Origin: Achromobacter agilis
Lineage (GTDB): Bacteria; Pseudomonadota; Gammaproteobacteria; Burkholderiales; Burkholderiaceae_B
NCBI RefSeq assembly: GCF_900496965.1
Contig: NZ_UFQB01000023.1
Coordinates: 51,557-115,556 of the forward strand
Direction of reading: 5' to 3'
DNA length: 64,000 nt
Part shown: positions 25,457 to 34,309 of the stretch, one piece after another
Numbering within the stretch: the first letter of the stretch is position 1
How the letters are laid out: the number at the start of each line of letters is the position of its first letter
Made by a program: the position numbers and the translations under genes
Notes under the pieces: generated by a model
What the model was told of the DNA's origin: nothing
Databases searched by the model: none
The model's input: the letters and a program-made list of their open reading frames with translations, nothing else

Positions 25457-26584
25457 ATGGAATTGTTCGCAAGCTTGAGCTTTTTCGGGGGCGCCTTGTT
25501 CGGCGGCCTGGGCCTGTTGGTGTACCGGTCTTTCGGCATGCCGCTGCACATCGGCTACCGGCACGTCATCGGCGTGATCTGCCTGGGCGTCTGGATGGGG
25601 GTGTTCTGGGCGCGTCCCTACCAGCCGATCGCGCTGATCGCCATTGCGGGCAGCGCGCTGTGGGCCGTGCGGCGCAACTACATTCCCACGTGGCTGGGCG
25701 TGATCATCACGATGACGCCGCTGCTGCTGGTAAAGACCGGCGTGTCGCACCTGGGCGCGATGCTGGGGCTGTCGTTCGCCACGTTCCGCGCCATCGACGT
25801 GCTGCTGTTCGCGCAGCGCAACGAACGCGTCTCGCCGCTGGATTACTTCATCTACCTGTTCTTCCCGCTGACGCTCCTGGCCGGCCCCATGTACCGCTGG
25901 CGCAACTTCCAGGCGGACCTGAAGCGCGGCTACGAAGGAGTGAACCTGAACACCTGGCTGAGCGGCCTGGAACTCATCATGCTCGGCGTCATCCAGAAAT
26001 TCGGCCTGGCCGAGCTGATCTGGCGCTACGGCCTGGCGACACTGGACGCGCACGACTATTCGTTCACCGGCGTGGCGCTCAACGCTTCGCTCTACAGCGC
26101 CTACCTGTTCTTCGACTTCGCCGGCTATTCCACCATGGCGATCGGCATCGGCATGCTGTTCGGCTTCACCTTGCCGATCAACTTCCGCAACCCGCTGGCG
26201 ACGCTGAACCCGCAGGATTTCTGGCGGCGCTGGCACATCAGCCTGTCGGAATGGCTGCGCGACGTGGTATTCATGCCGATCTACAAGGCGCTGAGCAAGA
26301 CCGCGTACTTTTCGCGCCACCGTCTGGCCGCGCAGAACATCGGCATTTTCGCGACCCTGCTGGCCATGGGCGTCTGGAACGGGCTGTCGCTGCACTACAT
26401 CGTCAGCGGCCTCATGTTCGGTGCGTACTCGGTGGGCCACAACCTGCTGGTCAACGCTGCGCGCACCCGTCCGGCCCTGCAGGCCGCCCTGGCGCGGCCC
26501 GTCATGCGCTTCCTCGGGCGCGTGCTTACTTTGATCCTGGCTGCGCTGGCGCTCTACGTGTTCAGCGGCCGCAGCCCTATTTGA
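25457..26584 (+). CDS. dltB: MBOAT-family D-alanyl transporter DltB-like
   Basis: Polytopic membrane O-acyltransferase of 375 residues with about 10-11 helices. The conserved MBOAT block is DFWRRWHISLSEWLRDVVF (His260). The second conserved region reads MGVWNGLSLHYIVSGL; where most family members have WHG, this has WNG (Asn308), with His313 five residues on. DltB accepts D-alanine from charged DltC and passes it across the membrane. It lies eight bases after the microprotein gene and 17 before dltA. Confidence 0.87.
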   Translation: MELFASLSFFGGALFGGLGLLVYRSFGMPLHIGYRHVIGVICLGVWMGVFWARPYQPIALIAIAGSALWAVRRNYIPTWLGVIITMTPLLLVKTGVSHLGAMLGLSFATFRAIDVLLFAQRNERVSPLDYFIYLFFPLTLLAGPMYRWRNFQADLKRGYEGVNLNTWLSGLELIMLGVIQKFGLAELIWRYGLATLDAHDYSFTGVALNASLYSAYLFFDFAGYSTMAIGIGMLFGFTLPINFRNPLATLNPQDFWRRWHISLSEWLRDVVFMPIYKALSKTAYFSRHRLAAQNIGIFATLLAMGVWNGLSLHYIVSGLMFGAYSVGHNLLVNAARTRPALQAALARPVMRFLGRVLTLILAALALYVFSGRSPI

Positions 26585-26600
26585 CGCCGGGGGTTTCGGC

Positions 26601-28052
26601 ATGCGTTTCGACCTGAAGTCCTTCCAGTTCACGGATGCCGAGCGAGCTCCCGACGCGCTGGCCATTGTCGCCGCCGACCGCAGCCTGACCTGGTCGCAAT
26701 TGCGCGACGAAGCGCGGGCCTGGGCCGGGGAGGCGCGCCGGCACGGCGTTGCGCCGGACGTGCCGGTGGCCGTCTACGGCCACAAAGAGGCGTCGTTCTT
26801 CGTCGCGATGGTCGGGGCGTTGCTGATCGGCGCGCCCTTCGTTCCCGTGGACACGATCTATCCGGCCGAGCGCCTGCGCCGCATCGTCGAGATCGTGCGG
26901 GCGGCAGCCGTCTACGACGCGGCGGCTGGCGCGTTCACGCCGGGCGAGGGCGCCATGCTGGACGAGCGCGGCCTGGCCTATGTCATGTTCACGTCGGGCA
27001 GCACGGGCGATCCGAAGGGCGTGCAGATTGGCCGCGAGAGCGTGGGCCTGCTGGGCGACTGGATGCTGGGCAGTTTCGGGCTGGGCGATGCTCCCGTGTT
27101 CATGAACCAGGCGCCGTTCAGCTTCGATCTTTCCATGTACGAAGTATTCGCCACCCTGGCTTCGGGCGGCACCTGCGTGCTGAACGCGCGCGAGCAGATC
27201 GCGGCGGCCGGCACCTGGATTCCACGGCTGGCGGAGCATGGCGTCACCGTATGGGTGTCCACGCCGTCGTTCGCGCACCAGCAGCTGGCCAATCGCGATT
27301 TCTCGCCGGCCGCGCTGCCCACGCTGCGCACCTTCCTGTTCTGCGGCGAACCCCTGCCTGCGGCGCTGGCCAGGAAGCTGCGCCAGCGCTTTCCCGGCGC
27401 GGTCATCCTGAACACCTACGGTCCGACCGAGGCCACCGTCGCCACCACCTGGATCGAAGTCACCGACGCCGTGCTGGCCGCGCACGACCCGCTGCCGGTC
27501 GGCCATGCCAAACCGGACAGCGAGCTGCTGGTGGACGAAGGCGGCGAGATCTGCATCGTGGGCGACCACGTCATGCGCGGCTATTTGAACCGGGCCGACC
27601 TGAACGAGGCCAAGCTCTACATCTACGCCGACGGGCGGCGGGCATTCCGCACCGGCGACCTGGGGCAGATGGACGAGAAGGGCCTGTTGTTCTGCCGCGG
27701 CCGGATGGACGATCAGATCAAGCTGAACGGCTACCGCATCGAACTGGCCGAGATCGACGAGGCGCTGCATGGCTTGCCGGGCGTGGAGGGCGGCGCCTGC
27801 GCGGTGCTGCGCCGGCCCGATGGCACGGCAGTGCGGCTGATCGGTTTCGTGGCGGGCGTGGCGGCGGCGGACTCGCCGGCGAGTTTGCTGGCGCCGGAAG
27901 CGCTCGAGGGCTGGAAGGCGCGGCTGGCCCAGCGCCTGCCGCCTTATATGGTGCCGTCCGAACTGGTGGCCTGTGCAGCGCTGCCCATGTCGAACAACCA
28001 CAAGATCGACCGCAAGAAGCTGATCGAGATCTACACCGCCATTCCGATGTGA
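26601..28052 (+). CDS. dltA: D-alanine--carrier protein ligase DltA-like
   Basis: Adenylate-forming enzyme that activates D-alanine with ATP and loads it on DltC. The 483 residues contain the adenylation motifs in order: MFTSGSTGDPKGVQI (P-loop), NTYGPTEATVA, FRTGDLGQMDEKGLLFCRGR, DDQIKLNGYRIEL and the C-terminal lysine region NNHKIDRKKL. The size matches DltA (about 500). It is last in the operon here, whereas Gram-positive operons usually read dltX-A-B-C-D. Confidence 0.92.
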   Translation: MRFDLKSFQFTDAERAPDALAIVAADRSLTWSQLRDEARAWAGEARRHGVAPDVPVAVYGHKEASFFVAMVGALLIGAPFVPVDTIYPAERLRRIVEIVRAAAVYDAAAGAFTPGEGAMLDERGLAYVMFTSGSTGDPKGVQIGRESVGLLGDWMLGSFGLGDAPVFMNQAPFSFDLSMYEVFATLASGGTCVLNAREQIAAAGTWIPRLAEHGVTVWVSTPSFAHQQLANRDFSPAALPTLRTFLFCGEPLPAALARKLRQRFPGAVILNTYGPTEATVATTWIEVTDAVLAAHDPLPVGHAKPDSELLVDEGGEICIVGDHVMRGYLNRADLNEAKLYIYADGRRAFRTGDLGQMDEKGLLFCRGRMDDQIKLNGYRIELAEIDEALHGLPGVEGGACAVLRRPDGTAVRLIGFVAGVAAADSPASLLAPEALEGWKARLAQRLPPYMVPSELVACAALPMSNNHKIDRKKLIEIYTAIPM

Positions 28053-28076
28053 GGGCGGGGCGCGCGGCCCCGCGCC

Positions 28077-28637
28077 TCAGATGCCCATCAGGCCGTAGCT
28101 CAGGCGGGCCAGGACCATCAGCACGATCTGCGCCACGATCAGCAGCACCAGCGGCGAAAAGTCGATCGAGGTACGGGGCAGGATGCGGCGGATGGGGTTG
28201 AGCATCGGATCGGTCAGCGCCTGCAGCAGCGGCATCATGGGCGCCATGGGGTTGACCCACGACAGCACCGCCTGGATCAGGGTCAGCCAGACCACCAGGT
28301 TCAGCGCCCATTTGGCGGCCATGACCAGCGCCGAGCCCATGGCGGCGGGCAGCAGTTCGAGGGGAATGAGCGCGCCGATCGCCACCAGCCAGATCAGCAC
28401 CAGGTAGATCAGCGCGGACAGCCAGGCGGCGACCAGGCTGGTCCAGTCGATCTTGTTGCCGGCGGGAATGATCTTGCGCAGCGGCGTCACCAGCCAGTTG
28501 GTGGCCTGGTAAACCGCGCGGGCGAGGGGATTGAAGGGGTGCAGCCGTATCGCGTGCATCCAGGCGCGGGCAATCAGCGCCGCGCCGAACAGCGTGAACA
28601 CGATTTCGAGCAGGAAGCGGAAGATTTCACCGAGCAT
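28077..28637 (-). CDS. YggT-family integral membrane protein
   Basis: About 186 residues with two YggT repeats, each with two or three hydrophobic helices and the family pattern of a Pro/Arg turn: NWLVTPLRKIIP and DPMLNPIRRILPRTSIDFSPLVLL. YggT proteins are linked to cell division or osmotic response, but the function is unsettled. It faces the dltA stop (convergent, 24 bases apart). GTG codons at 28643 and 28649 are alternative starts; ATG 28637 is preferred with AGGG upstream. Confidence 0.88.
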   Translation of the reverse strand: MLGEIFRFLLEIVFTLFGAALIARAWMHAIRLHPFNPLARAVYQATNWLVTPLRKIIPAGNKIDWTSLVAAWLSALIYLVLIWLVAIGALIPLELLPAAMGSALVMAAKWALNLVVWLTLIQAVLSWVNPMAPMMPLLQALTDPMLNPIRRILPRTSIDFSPLVLLIVAQIVLMVLARLSYGLMGI

Positions 28638-28783
28638 GGACACGATCACCCTGAAAAAGAGGAGTCAATTGTCGCACGCTCAAGCATGAAAAAAGCGCCC
28701 CCATTGGGTTGAGGCTTCTTTTGCCGTAAGGCGGGCCCAGGGCAAGCACGCCCCGCCAGGGAAGGCCTGTTTTTTCTTGCGGT

Positions 28784-28815
28784 AAAAGAGCCGCCCGGCC
28801 AAGGCCAGGCGGCTC
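28784..28815 (-). terminator. Terminator after the histone H1-like gene
   Basis: Arms 28788-28800 and 28803-28815 pair with one mismatch and a two-base loop, followed on the minus strand by four T (28784-28787). It lies 30 bases past the stop of the leftward histone-like gene. Confidence 0.75.
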
Positions 28816-28845
28816 GTGCGAAGCTAAGGCTTCGAACCGTCCTGA

Positions 28846-29508
28846 TTAGGGGCGGCCACCGGTCGGGAACGGCCACGACGCGGCGGGGTTCAGCGCGGTC
28901 TTCGCGCCCGGGGCGGCAGCCGTGGACGGCGGCGTTACGGGCTTCTTCGGAGCGGCTTTCTTCGCAGCAGGCTTCTTTGCAGCGGCCGGCTTCTTGGCAG
29001 CAGCAGGCTTGGCGGCAGCGGGGGCCTTCTTGGCAACGGCCTTCTTGGCAGCAGGCGCCTTCTTGGCAACCGCCTTCTTGGCGACGGCCTTCTTGGCTAC
29101 CGCTTTCTTGGCGACGGCCTTTTTGGCGACGGCCTTCTTGGCAACCGCTTTCTTGGCGACGGCCTTTTTGGCGACGGCCTTCTTGGCAACCGCTTTCTTG
29201 GCGACGGCCTTTTTGGCGACGGCCTTCTTGGCTACCGCTTTCTTGGCGACGACCTTCTTGGCAACCGCTTTCTTGGCGACGGCCTTCTTGGCCACGGCCT
29301 TCTTGGCTACCGCCTTCTTGGCGACGGCTTTCTTGACGGCCGGCTTCTTGGCGGCAACCTTCTTCACTGCCGGTTTCTTGGCAGCGACTTTCTTGACGGC
29401 TACCTTCTTGACGGCAGCTTTCTTGGCCGGAGCGGCCTTCTTCGCTACTGCCTTCTTGGCGGCGGGCTTTTTCACCGCTTTCTTTACGGCTTTCTTGGCT
29501 GTTGCCAT
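28846..29508 (-). CDS. Histone H1-like DNA-binding protein (Lys/Ala repeats)
   Basis: Nucleoid-associated protein of about 220 residues, nearly all made of KKAVAK-type pentapeptide repeats, with a Pro-rich tail. It resembles the C-terminal tail of eukaryotic H1 and Bordetella BpH1, which binds DNA and varies in length between strains. The 15-base repeats make this locus prone to slippage. ATG 29508 was chosen over 29514 because AAGGAG then sits seven bases upstream. Other long frames in the region are low-complexity shadows of this repeat. Confidence 0.92.
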   Translation of the reverse strand: MATAKKAVKKAVKKPAAKKAVAKKAAPAKKAAVKKVAVKKVAAKKPAVKKVAAKKPAVKKAVAKKAVAKKAVAKKAVAKKAVAKKVVAKKAVAKKAVAKKAVAKKAVAKKAVAKKAVAKKAVAKKAVAKKAVAKKAVAKKAVAKKAVAKKAPAAKKAVAKKAPAAAKPAAAKKPAAAKKPAAKKAAPKKPVTPPSTAAAPGAKTALNPAASWPFPTGGRP

Positions 29509-29658
29509 GGTCATGCTCCTTAGGTTCAGGGGTCCCAGAACTTAAACCCGTGCCCCGATCCGCCAACAAGACGAATCGTGCCCGGGCTATTCATCGGCGC
29601 ATGCCGCTGTTCTGTGCGAGCAACAGCTACTACGGTTTGCGCTAATGAATTCGGCACA

Positions 29659-29707
29659 GCCATTTGATATGGCCCCCGCTCCTTTGGCGCGAGCCATTTC
29701 AAATGGC
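29659..29707. repeat. Pair of 15-base palindromes upstream of the histone-like gene
   Basis: GCCATTTGATATGGC (29659-29673) and GCCATTTCAAATGGC (29693-29707) are spaced 34 bases apart start to start. The second is a perfect palindrome around one base. They lie in the 350-base gap (29509-29858) between nrdB and the histone-like gene, about 150-200 bases upstream of the latter. They could be operator sites; no other feature was recognised in this gap. Confidence 0.5.
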
Positions 29708-29858
29708 GCCGGTCGGCTGCCTGATCACAGGCTGCCGACCGCTTGTTCTACGTGTTCGAAAATACCAGAACACCCTGACCGGGGAGACCGCCATCAAGCC
29801 TGTCGCGAACGCGACGCCCAGTTGGGCGTGCCCGCGCCGGGCTCGATGGCGTACTGCT

Positions 29859-31058
29859 TTACTCCCAGCTCAGCGTGCCACCGGTTTGGTATTCGATCAC
29901 GCGAGTTTCAAAAAAGTTGCGTTCCTTTTTAAGATCGATCATTTCCGCCATCCACGGGAAGGGATTTTCTTCCTGCGGGAACAGCGGTTCGATACCGATT
30001 TGCTGGCAACGGCGGTTGGCGATGAAGCGCAGGTAGGACTTGAACATGGGGGCGTTCAGGCCCAGCACGCCGCGCGGCATCGTGTCTTCGGCGTAAGCGT
30101 ATTCGAGTTCGACCGCTTTGCGGAAGAGTTCTCGGATTTCTTCGCGGAATTCCGGCGTCCACAGATGCGGATTTTCCAGCTTGATGGTGTTGATCAGGTC
30201 GATGCCGAAGTTGCAATGCATGGATTCATCGCGAAGGATGTACATGTATTGCTCGGCGGCGCCAGTCATCTTGTTCTGGCGGCCCAGCGCCAGGATCTGC
30301 GTGAAACCAACGTAGAAGAACAGGCCTTCCATCAGGCAAGCGAAGACGATCAGCGACTTCAGCAGCGTCTGGTCGGCTTCGGGAGTGCCCGTCTTGAAGT
30401 TGGGGTCCGCGATCGCGTCGATGAACGGGATCAGGAACTCGTCCTTGGCGCGGATGGACGGGACTTCGTTGTAGGCGTTGAAGATCTCCGCCTCGTCCAG
30501 GTCCAGGCTTTCGACGATGTATTGATAGGCGTGTGTGTGGATCGCTTCCTCGAACGCCTGGCGCAGCAGGAACTGGCGGCACTCGGGCGCCGTGATGTGG
30601 CGGTAGGTGCCCAGCACGATGTTGTTCGCGGCCAGCGAGTCGGCCGTGACGAAGAAACCCAGGTTGCGCTTGACGATGCGGCGCTCGTCCTCGGTGAGCC
30701 CGTTCGGGTTCTTCCAGAGGGCGATGTCGCGCGACATGTTGATCTCTTGCGGCATCCAATGGTTGGCGCAAGTGGCCAGGTACTTCTCCCATGCCCACTT
30801 GTACTTGAAGGGCACGAGCTGATTGACGTCCGTCTGGCCGTTGATGATGCGCTTGTCGGCAACCTTCACGCGCTGCGAGGTGGCGGAGCCGCTGACGGCC
30901 AGGCCGGCCGCGTGTTCAGGCGCGGCGGGCGTGGGCATGGCGGCGTCGCCGAATACGCCGGTCGCCGCCCGGACTTCGGGCGCAGCCTGCCCGCTCGCCG
31001 CGGGGGCGGGCGATTGTGCAGGTTGCTTGGCGATGGTGTCGTCTTCCCAATTAATCAT
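29859..31058 (-). CDS. nrdB: Ribonucleoside-diphosphate reductase beta subunit, class Ia
   Basis: Houses the diiron-tyrosyl radical cofactor that NrdA needs for ribonucleotide reduction. The 399 residues have a disordered Ala/Pro-rich N-terminus (about 1-75) and a ferritin-like core with metal-ligand helices [17 protein letters not shown] and [10 protein letters not shown]. The C-terminus that docks to NrdA is present. It lies 20 bases downstream of nrdA on the same strand, so it is co-transcribed. The extended N-terminus is longer than in E. coli. Confidence 0.95.
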   Translation of the reverse strand: MINWEDDTIAKQPAQSPAPAASGQAAPEVRAATGVFGDAAMPTPAAPEHAAGLAVSGSATSQRVKVADKRIINGQTDVNQLVPFKYKWAWEKYLATCANHWMPQEINMSRDIALWKNPNGLTEDERRIVKRNLGFFVTADSLAANNIVLGTYRHITAPECRQFLLRQAFEEAIHTHAYQYIVESLDLDEAEIFNAYNEVPSIRAKDEFLIPFIDAIADPNFKTGTPEADQTLLKSLIVFACLMEGLFFYVGFTQILALGRQNKMTGAAEQYMYILRDESMHCNFGIDLINTIKLENPHLWTPEFREEIRELFRKAVELEYAYAEDTMPRGVLGLNAPMFKSYLRFIANRRCQQIGIEPLFPQEENPFPWMAEMIDLKKERNFFETRVIEYQTGGTLSWE

Positions 31059-31078
31059 GATTCATTCTCCGGAGGCGG

Positions 31079-34006
31079 TTATTGGCAGGCTTCGCACTCT
31101 TCGAAGCCGGGGTCGCCCGGCCGCATGGTGCAAACCGCCCCGAGAACTTCGGGTTCCGGCAAAACAGGTGCAGCCGCTGCAGCCGCAGCCGTGGACTGGC
31201 CTCCTGCGCTGACGGCGTTCAGTTCGCCGCCGCGTCCCGTGGACTTCTCAGCGCTGGTGGCGCCAAGGGTGCGCAGGTAGTAGGTCGTCTTCAGGCCACG
31301 CTTCCAGGCCAGCTTGTAGGTGTCGTCCAGCTTCTTGCCCGATGCCCCAGCCATGTAGATGTTCAGCGACTGGGCTTGATCGATCCACTTCTGGCGGCGC
31401 GACGCGCATTCAACCAGCCAGCTCGGTTCGACTTCGAACGCGGTGGCGTAGAGTTCGCGGAGTTCGGAAGGTACGCGATCGATGCGGGACAGGCTGCCGT
31501 CGAAGTACTTGAGGTCGGCGACCATGACTTCGTCCCAGAGACCGAGTTTCTTCAGGTCACGCACGAGGTAATCGTTAACGACCGTGAACTCGCCGGAGAG
31601 ATTCGATTTGACGTACAAGTTCTGGAAAGTGGGTTCGATGCACGCAGATACACCAATGATATTGGAAATAGTCGCGGTTGGGGCGATTGCGATGCAATTG
31701 GAGTTGCGCATGCCATGTTCTTTGATGCGCGCGCGCAACGTATCCCAATCGAGCGTGCTCGACTCATCGACCTCGACGTGACCACCGCGCTCATCGCGCA
31801 GCATCTTCAGCGTGTCTTGCGGCAGGATGCCACGCGACCACAACGAGCCTTCATACGATTGATAGCGGCCGCGTTCTTCGGCGAGCAGGCTCGAGGCCCA
31901 GTATGCGTGATAGCACACGGCTTCCATCGAGCGATCGGCGAATTCGATCGCGTCCTGCGACGCGTAAGGCACGCGCATCATCTGCAGGCAATCCTGGAAG
32001 CCCATGATGCCCATGCCCACCGGACGATGGCGCGCGTTCGAGTTGCGGGCCTTGTCGACGGCGTAGTAGTTGATGTCGATCACGTTGTCGAGCATGCGCA
32101 TGGCGATGCGCACCGTGCGCTTGATCTTGTCGTGGTCGAGTTCGAAACCGCCGCCGGCGGCCGGCTTCATGTGCGCGACCAGGTTCACGGAACCCAGGTT
32201 GCACACCGCGATTTCGGATTCGTTGGTGTTCAACGTGATCTCGGTGCACAGGTTCGAGCTGTGGACGACGCCCACGTGCTGCTGCGGCGAACGGATGTTG
32301 CACGGATCCTTGAAGGTGATCCACGGGTGGCCGGTTTCGAACAGCATCGACAGCATCTTGCGCCACAGGGTCAGCGCCGGCATCTTCTTGAAGAGCTTCA
32401 GCTCGCCGCTGGCGACCTTGGATTCATAGCCGACGTAGGCCTTCTCGAATTCCTGACCGACCTTGTCGTGCAGGTCGGGGCAGTCGGACGGCGAGAACAG
32501 GGTCCATTCGCCGCCTTCCATGACGCGCTTCATGAACAGGTCGGGAATCCAGTTCGCCGTGTTCATGTCGTGCGTGCGGCGGCGTTCGTCGCCGGTGTTC
32601 TTGCGCAGTTCCAGGAATTCTTCGATGTCCAGGTGCCACGTTTCCAGGTACGTGCAGACAGCGCCCTTGCGCTTGCCGCCCTGGTTCACCGCGACGGCGG
32701 TGTCGTTGACGACCTTCAGGAACGGCACGACGCCCTGGCTTTCGCCGTTGGTGCCCTTGATGTGGCTGCGCAGCGCGCGGACCGGAGTCCAGTCGTTGCC
32801 CAGGCCGCCGGCGTACTTGGCCAGCAGCGCGTTTTCCTTGATGGCGTCGTAGATGCCTTCCAGGTCGTCGGAGACGGTGGTCAGGTAGCACGACGACAGC
32901 TGCGAGTGCAGGGTGCCGGAGTTGAACAGCGTCGGCGTCGAGCTCATGAAGTCGAACGAGGACAGGATCTCGTAGAACTCGATGGCGCGGGCTTCGCGGT
33001 CGGTTTCGCGCAGCGCCAGGCCCATGGCCACGCGCATGAAGAACACCTGCGGCAGTTCGATGCGGGTGCCGCGGATGTGCAGGAAGTAGCGGTCGTACAG
33101 CGTCTGCAGGCCGAGGTAGCCGAATTGCAGGTCGCGCTTGGCGTTCAGGGCGTGGCCGAGCTTGGTCAGGTCATAGTTGGCCAGTTCGGGCGACAGCAGG
33201 CCGCCTTCGATGCCGCGGGCGATGAAGGCGGGGAAGTATTCGGCGTAGCGCGCGCCCATGCCGTCTTGCGAGACTTCTTCGCCCAGCACTTCCTTGCGGA
33301 TCGTGTGCAGCAGCAGACGGGCGGTGACCTGGCTGTAGGCCGGGTCCTTTTCGACCAGCGCGCGCGCCGACAGGATGGCGGACTTGAACACTTCGTCGAC
33401 GGGGATGCCGTCGTACAGGTTCTTGACCGTTTCCTTCAGGATCGCTTCCGTGTCGATGAATTCGGCCAGGCCTTCGCCGGCGGCTTCGATGGTGGCGCGC
33501 AGTTCAGCCAGGTTCAGCGGACGGCGCTCGCCGGCATCGGTCACGTTCAGCACGTGTTCCTGCGGGGCTGCGGCGGCCTTTTCCTGGCCTTCGGCGGCGG
33601 CTGCCGCGGCGCGTTCCTGCGTGCGCTTTTCCCGGTACAGCACGTAGGAGCGGGCGACGTCGTGCTGGCCCGAGCGCATCAGCGCCAGTTCGACCTGGTC
33701 CTGGACGTCTTCAATATGGAAGGTGCCGCCGCCGGGGCGGTTGCGGACCAGGGCGTTGACGACCTGGGTGGTCAGCGTTTCCACCAGTTCGCGCACGCGG
33801 GCGGACGCGGCGCCCTGGCCGCCATTCACGGCCAGGAATGCCTTGGTCATGGCGATGGCGATCTTGTTGGGTTCGAACCCGACCACCGAGCCATTGCGGC
33901 GAATGATGTTGTAGCTGGCCCATTGCCCGCCGTTGTCGGCGGGAGAATCGGTTTGCGAGGGCGGCACGGCCGAAGGCCGGGTCACAGAGGCGATCGTAGT
34001 CTGCAT
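31079..34006 (-). CDS. nrdA: Ribonucleoside-diphosphate reductase alpha subunit, class Ia
   Basis: Reduces ribonucleoside diphosphates to deoxy forms. The 975 residues have an N-terminal ATP-cone (about 48-140, the allosteric activity site), catalytic cysteines in QLSSCYLTTVSDDLEGIYD and CNLGSVNL, the finger-loop NLCTEITLNTNE, and a C-terminal redox tail ending CEACQ. ATG 34006 was chosen because AGGAG precedes it; a further upstream start at 34054 lacks that. The upstream region carries paired NrdR-like boxes. nrdB follows. Confidence 0.97.
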   Translation of the reverse strand: MQTTIASVTRPSAVPPSQTDSPADNGGQWASYNIIRRNGSVVGFEPNKIAIAMTKAFLAVNGGQGAASARVRELVETLTTQVVNALVRNRPGGGTFHIEDVQDQVELALMRSGQHDVARSYVLYREKRTQERAAAAAAEGQEKAAAAPQEHVLNVTDAGERRPLNLAELRATIEAAGEGLAEFIDTEAILKETVKNLYDGIPVDEVFKSAILSARALVEKDPAYSQVTARLLLHTIRKEVLGEEVSQDGMGARYAEYFPAFIARGIEGGLLSPELANYDLTKLGHALNAKRDLQFGYLGLQTLYDRYFLHIRGTRIELPQVFFMRVAMGLALRETDREARAIEFYEILSSFDFMSSTPTLFNSGTLHSQLSSCYLTTVSDDLEGIYDAIKENALLAKYAGGLGNDWTPVRALRSHIKGTNGESQGVVPFLKVVNDTAVAVNQGGKRKGAVCTYLETWHLDIEEFLELRKNTGDERRRTHDMNTANWIPDLFMKRVMEGGEWTLFSPSDCPDLHDKVGQEFEKAYVGYESKVASGELKLFKKMPALTLWRKMLSMLFETGHPWITFKDPCNIRSPQQHVGVVHSSNLCTEITLNTNESEIAVCNLGSVNLVAHMKPAAGGGFELDHDKIKRTVRIAMRMLDNVIDINYYAVDKARNSNARHRPVGMGIMGFQDCLQMMRVPYASQDAIEFADRSMEAVCYHAYWASSLLAEERGRYQSYEGSLWSRGILPQDTLKMLRDERGGHVEVDESSTLDWDTLRARIKEHGMRNSNCIAIAPTATISNIIGVSACIEPTFQNLYVKSNLSGEFTVVNDYLVRDLKKLGLWDEVMVADLKYFDGSLSRIDRVPSELRELYATAFEVEPSWLVECASRRQKWIDQAQSLNIYMAGASGKKLDDTYKLAWKRGLKTTYYLRTLGATSAEKSTGRGGELNAVSAGGQSTAAAAAAAPVLPEPEVLGAVCTMRPGDPGFEECEACQ

Positions 34007-34147
34007 GGAAGCTCCTGTGCGAAAAGCGCGTAGATAACGACATGACGGCGTCATGTCCGGTACGAAATCGGGTCTTTTGAGGGGGATCGCGACGCTTGGA
34101 CGGGCTAGTCCAAATGGCGTGGCCGACGGGAATCAGCGCTTAGGCGA

Positions 34148-34194
34148 CCACAACATGTAGTGTAGCATCCCTCGATGGACACTAATTCTAGTGA
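34148..34194 (-). promoter_or_regulatory. Pair of NrdR-like boxes upstream of nrdA
   Basis: Two 16-base sites, 34148-34163 (CCACAACATGTAGTGT) and 34179-34194 (ACACTAATTCTAGTGA), match the NrdR consensus ACACTATATATAGTGT at 12-13 positions by eye. Their starts are 31 bases apart, about three helical turns, as in known NrdR tandem boxes. NrdR represses ribonucleotide reductase genes when dATP is high. The nrdR gene is not in the window. Confidence 0.6.
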
Positions 34195-34257
34195 TCGAGT
34201 ACGACAGCGACAAGAAGAAGATAAGACGAAGTTCACAAAAGATTGTTACTAAATGCA

Positions 34258-34285
34258 CTAGGCGCGCCCAGCAAGGCGCGCCTAG
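34258..34285 (-). terminator. Probable terminator of the indolepyruvate oxidoreductase gene
   Basis: Eleven-base perfect arms (34258-34268 and 34275-34285) with loop CAGCAA lie 25 bases past the leftward stop at 34310. The T-rich tail on the minus strand is short and interrupted, so termination may be partial. Confidence 0.5.
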
Positions 34286-34309
34286 GACGGTGCCGCTCAG
34301 AGCGAATGT

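Noticed and set aside
29040..29400. Possible CRISPR-like direct repeats
   Set aside because: The repeats are the in-frame lysine/alanine units of the histone-like gene, without spacers.
28646..29569. Frame with Gln/Glu/Arg repeats over the histone-like gene
   Set aside because: Shifted reading of the same 15-base repeat.
31082..34033. Long open frame opposite nrdA (983 codons)
   Set aside because: It mirrors nrdA on the other strand, has His/Gln/Val-rich composition and no family motif. It is a by-product of high GC.
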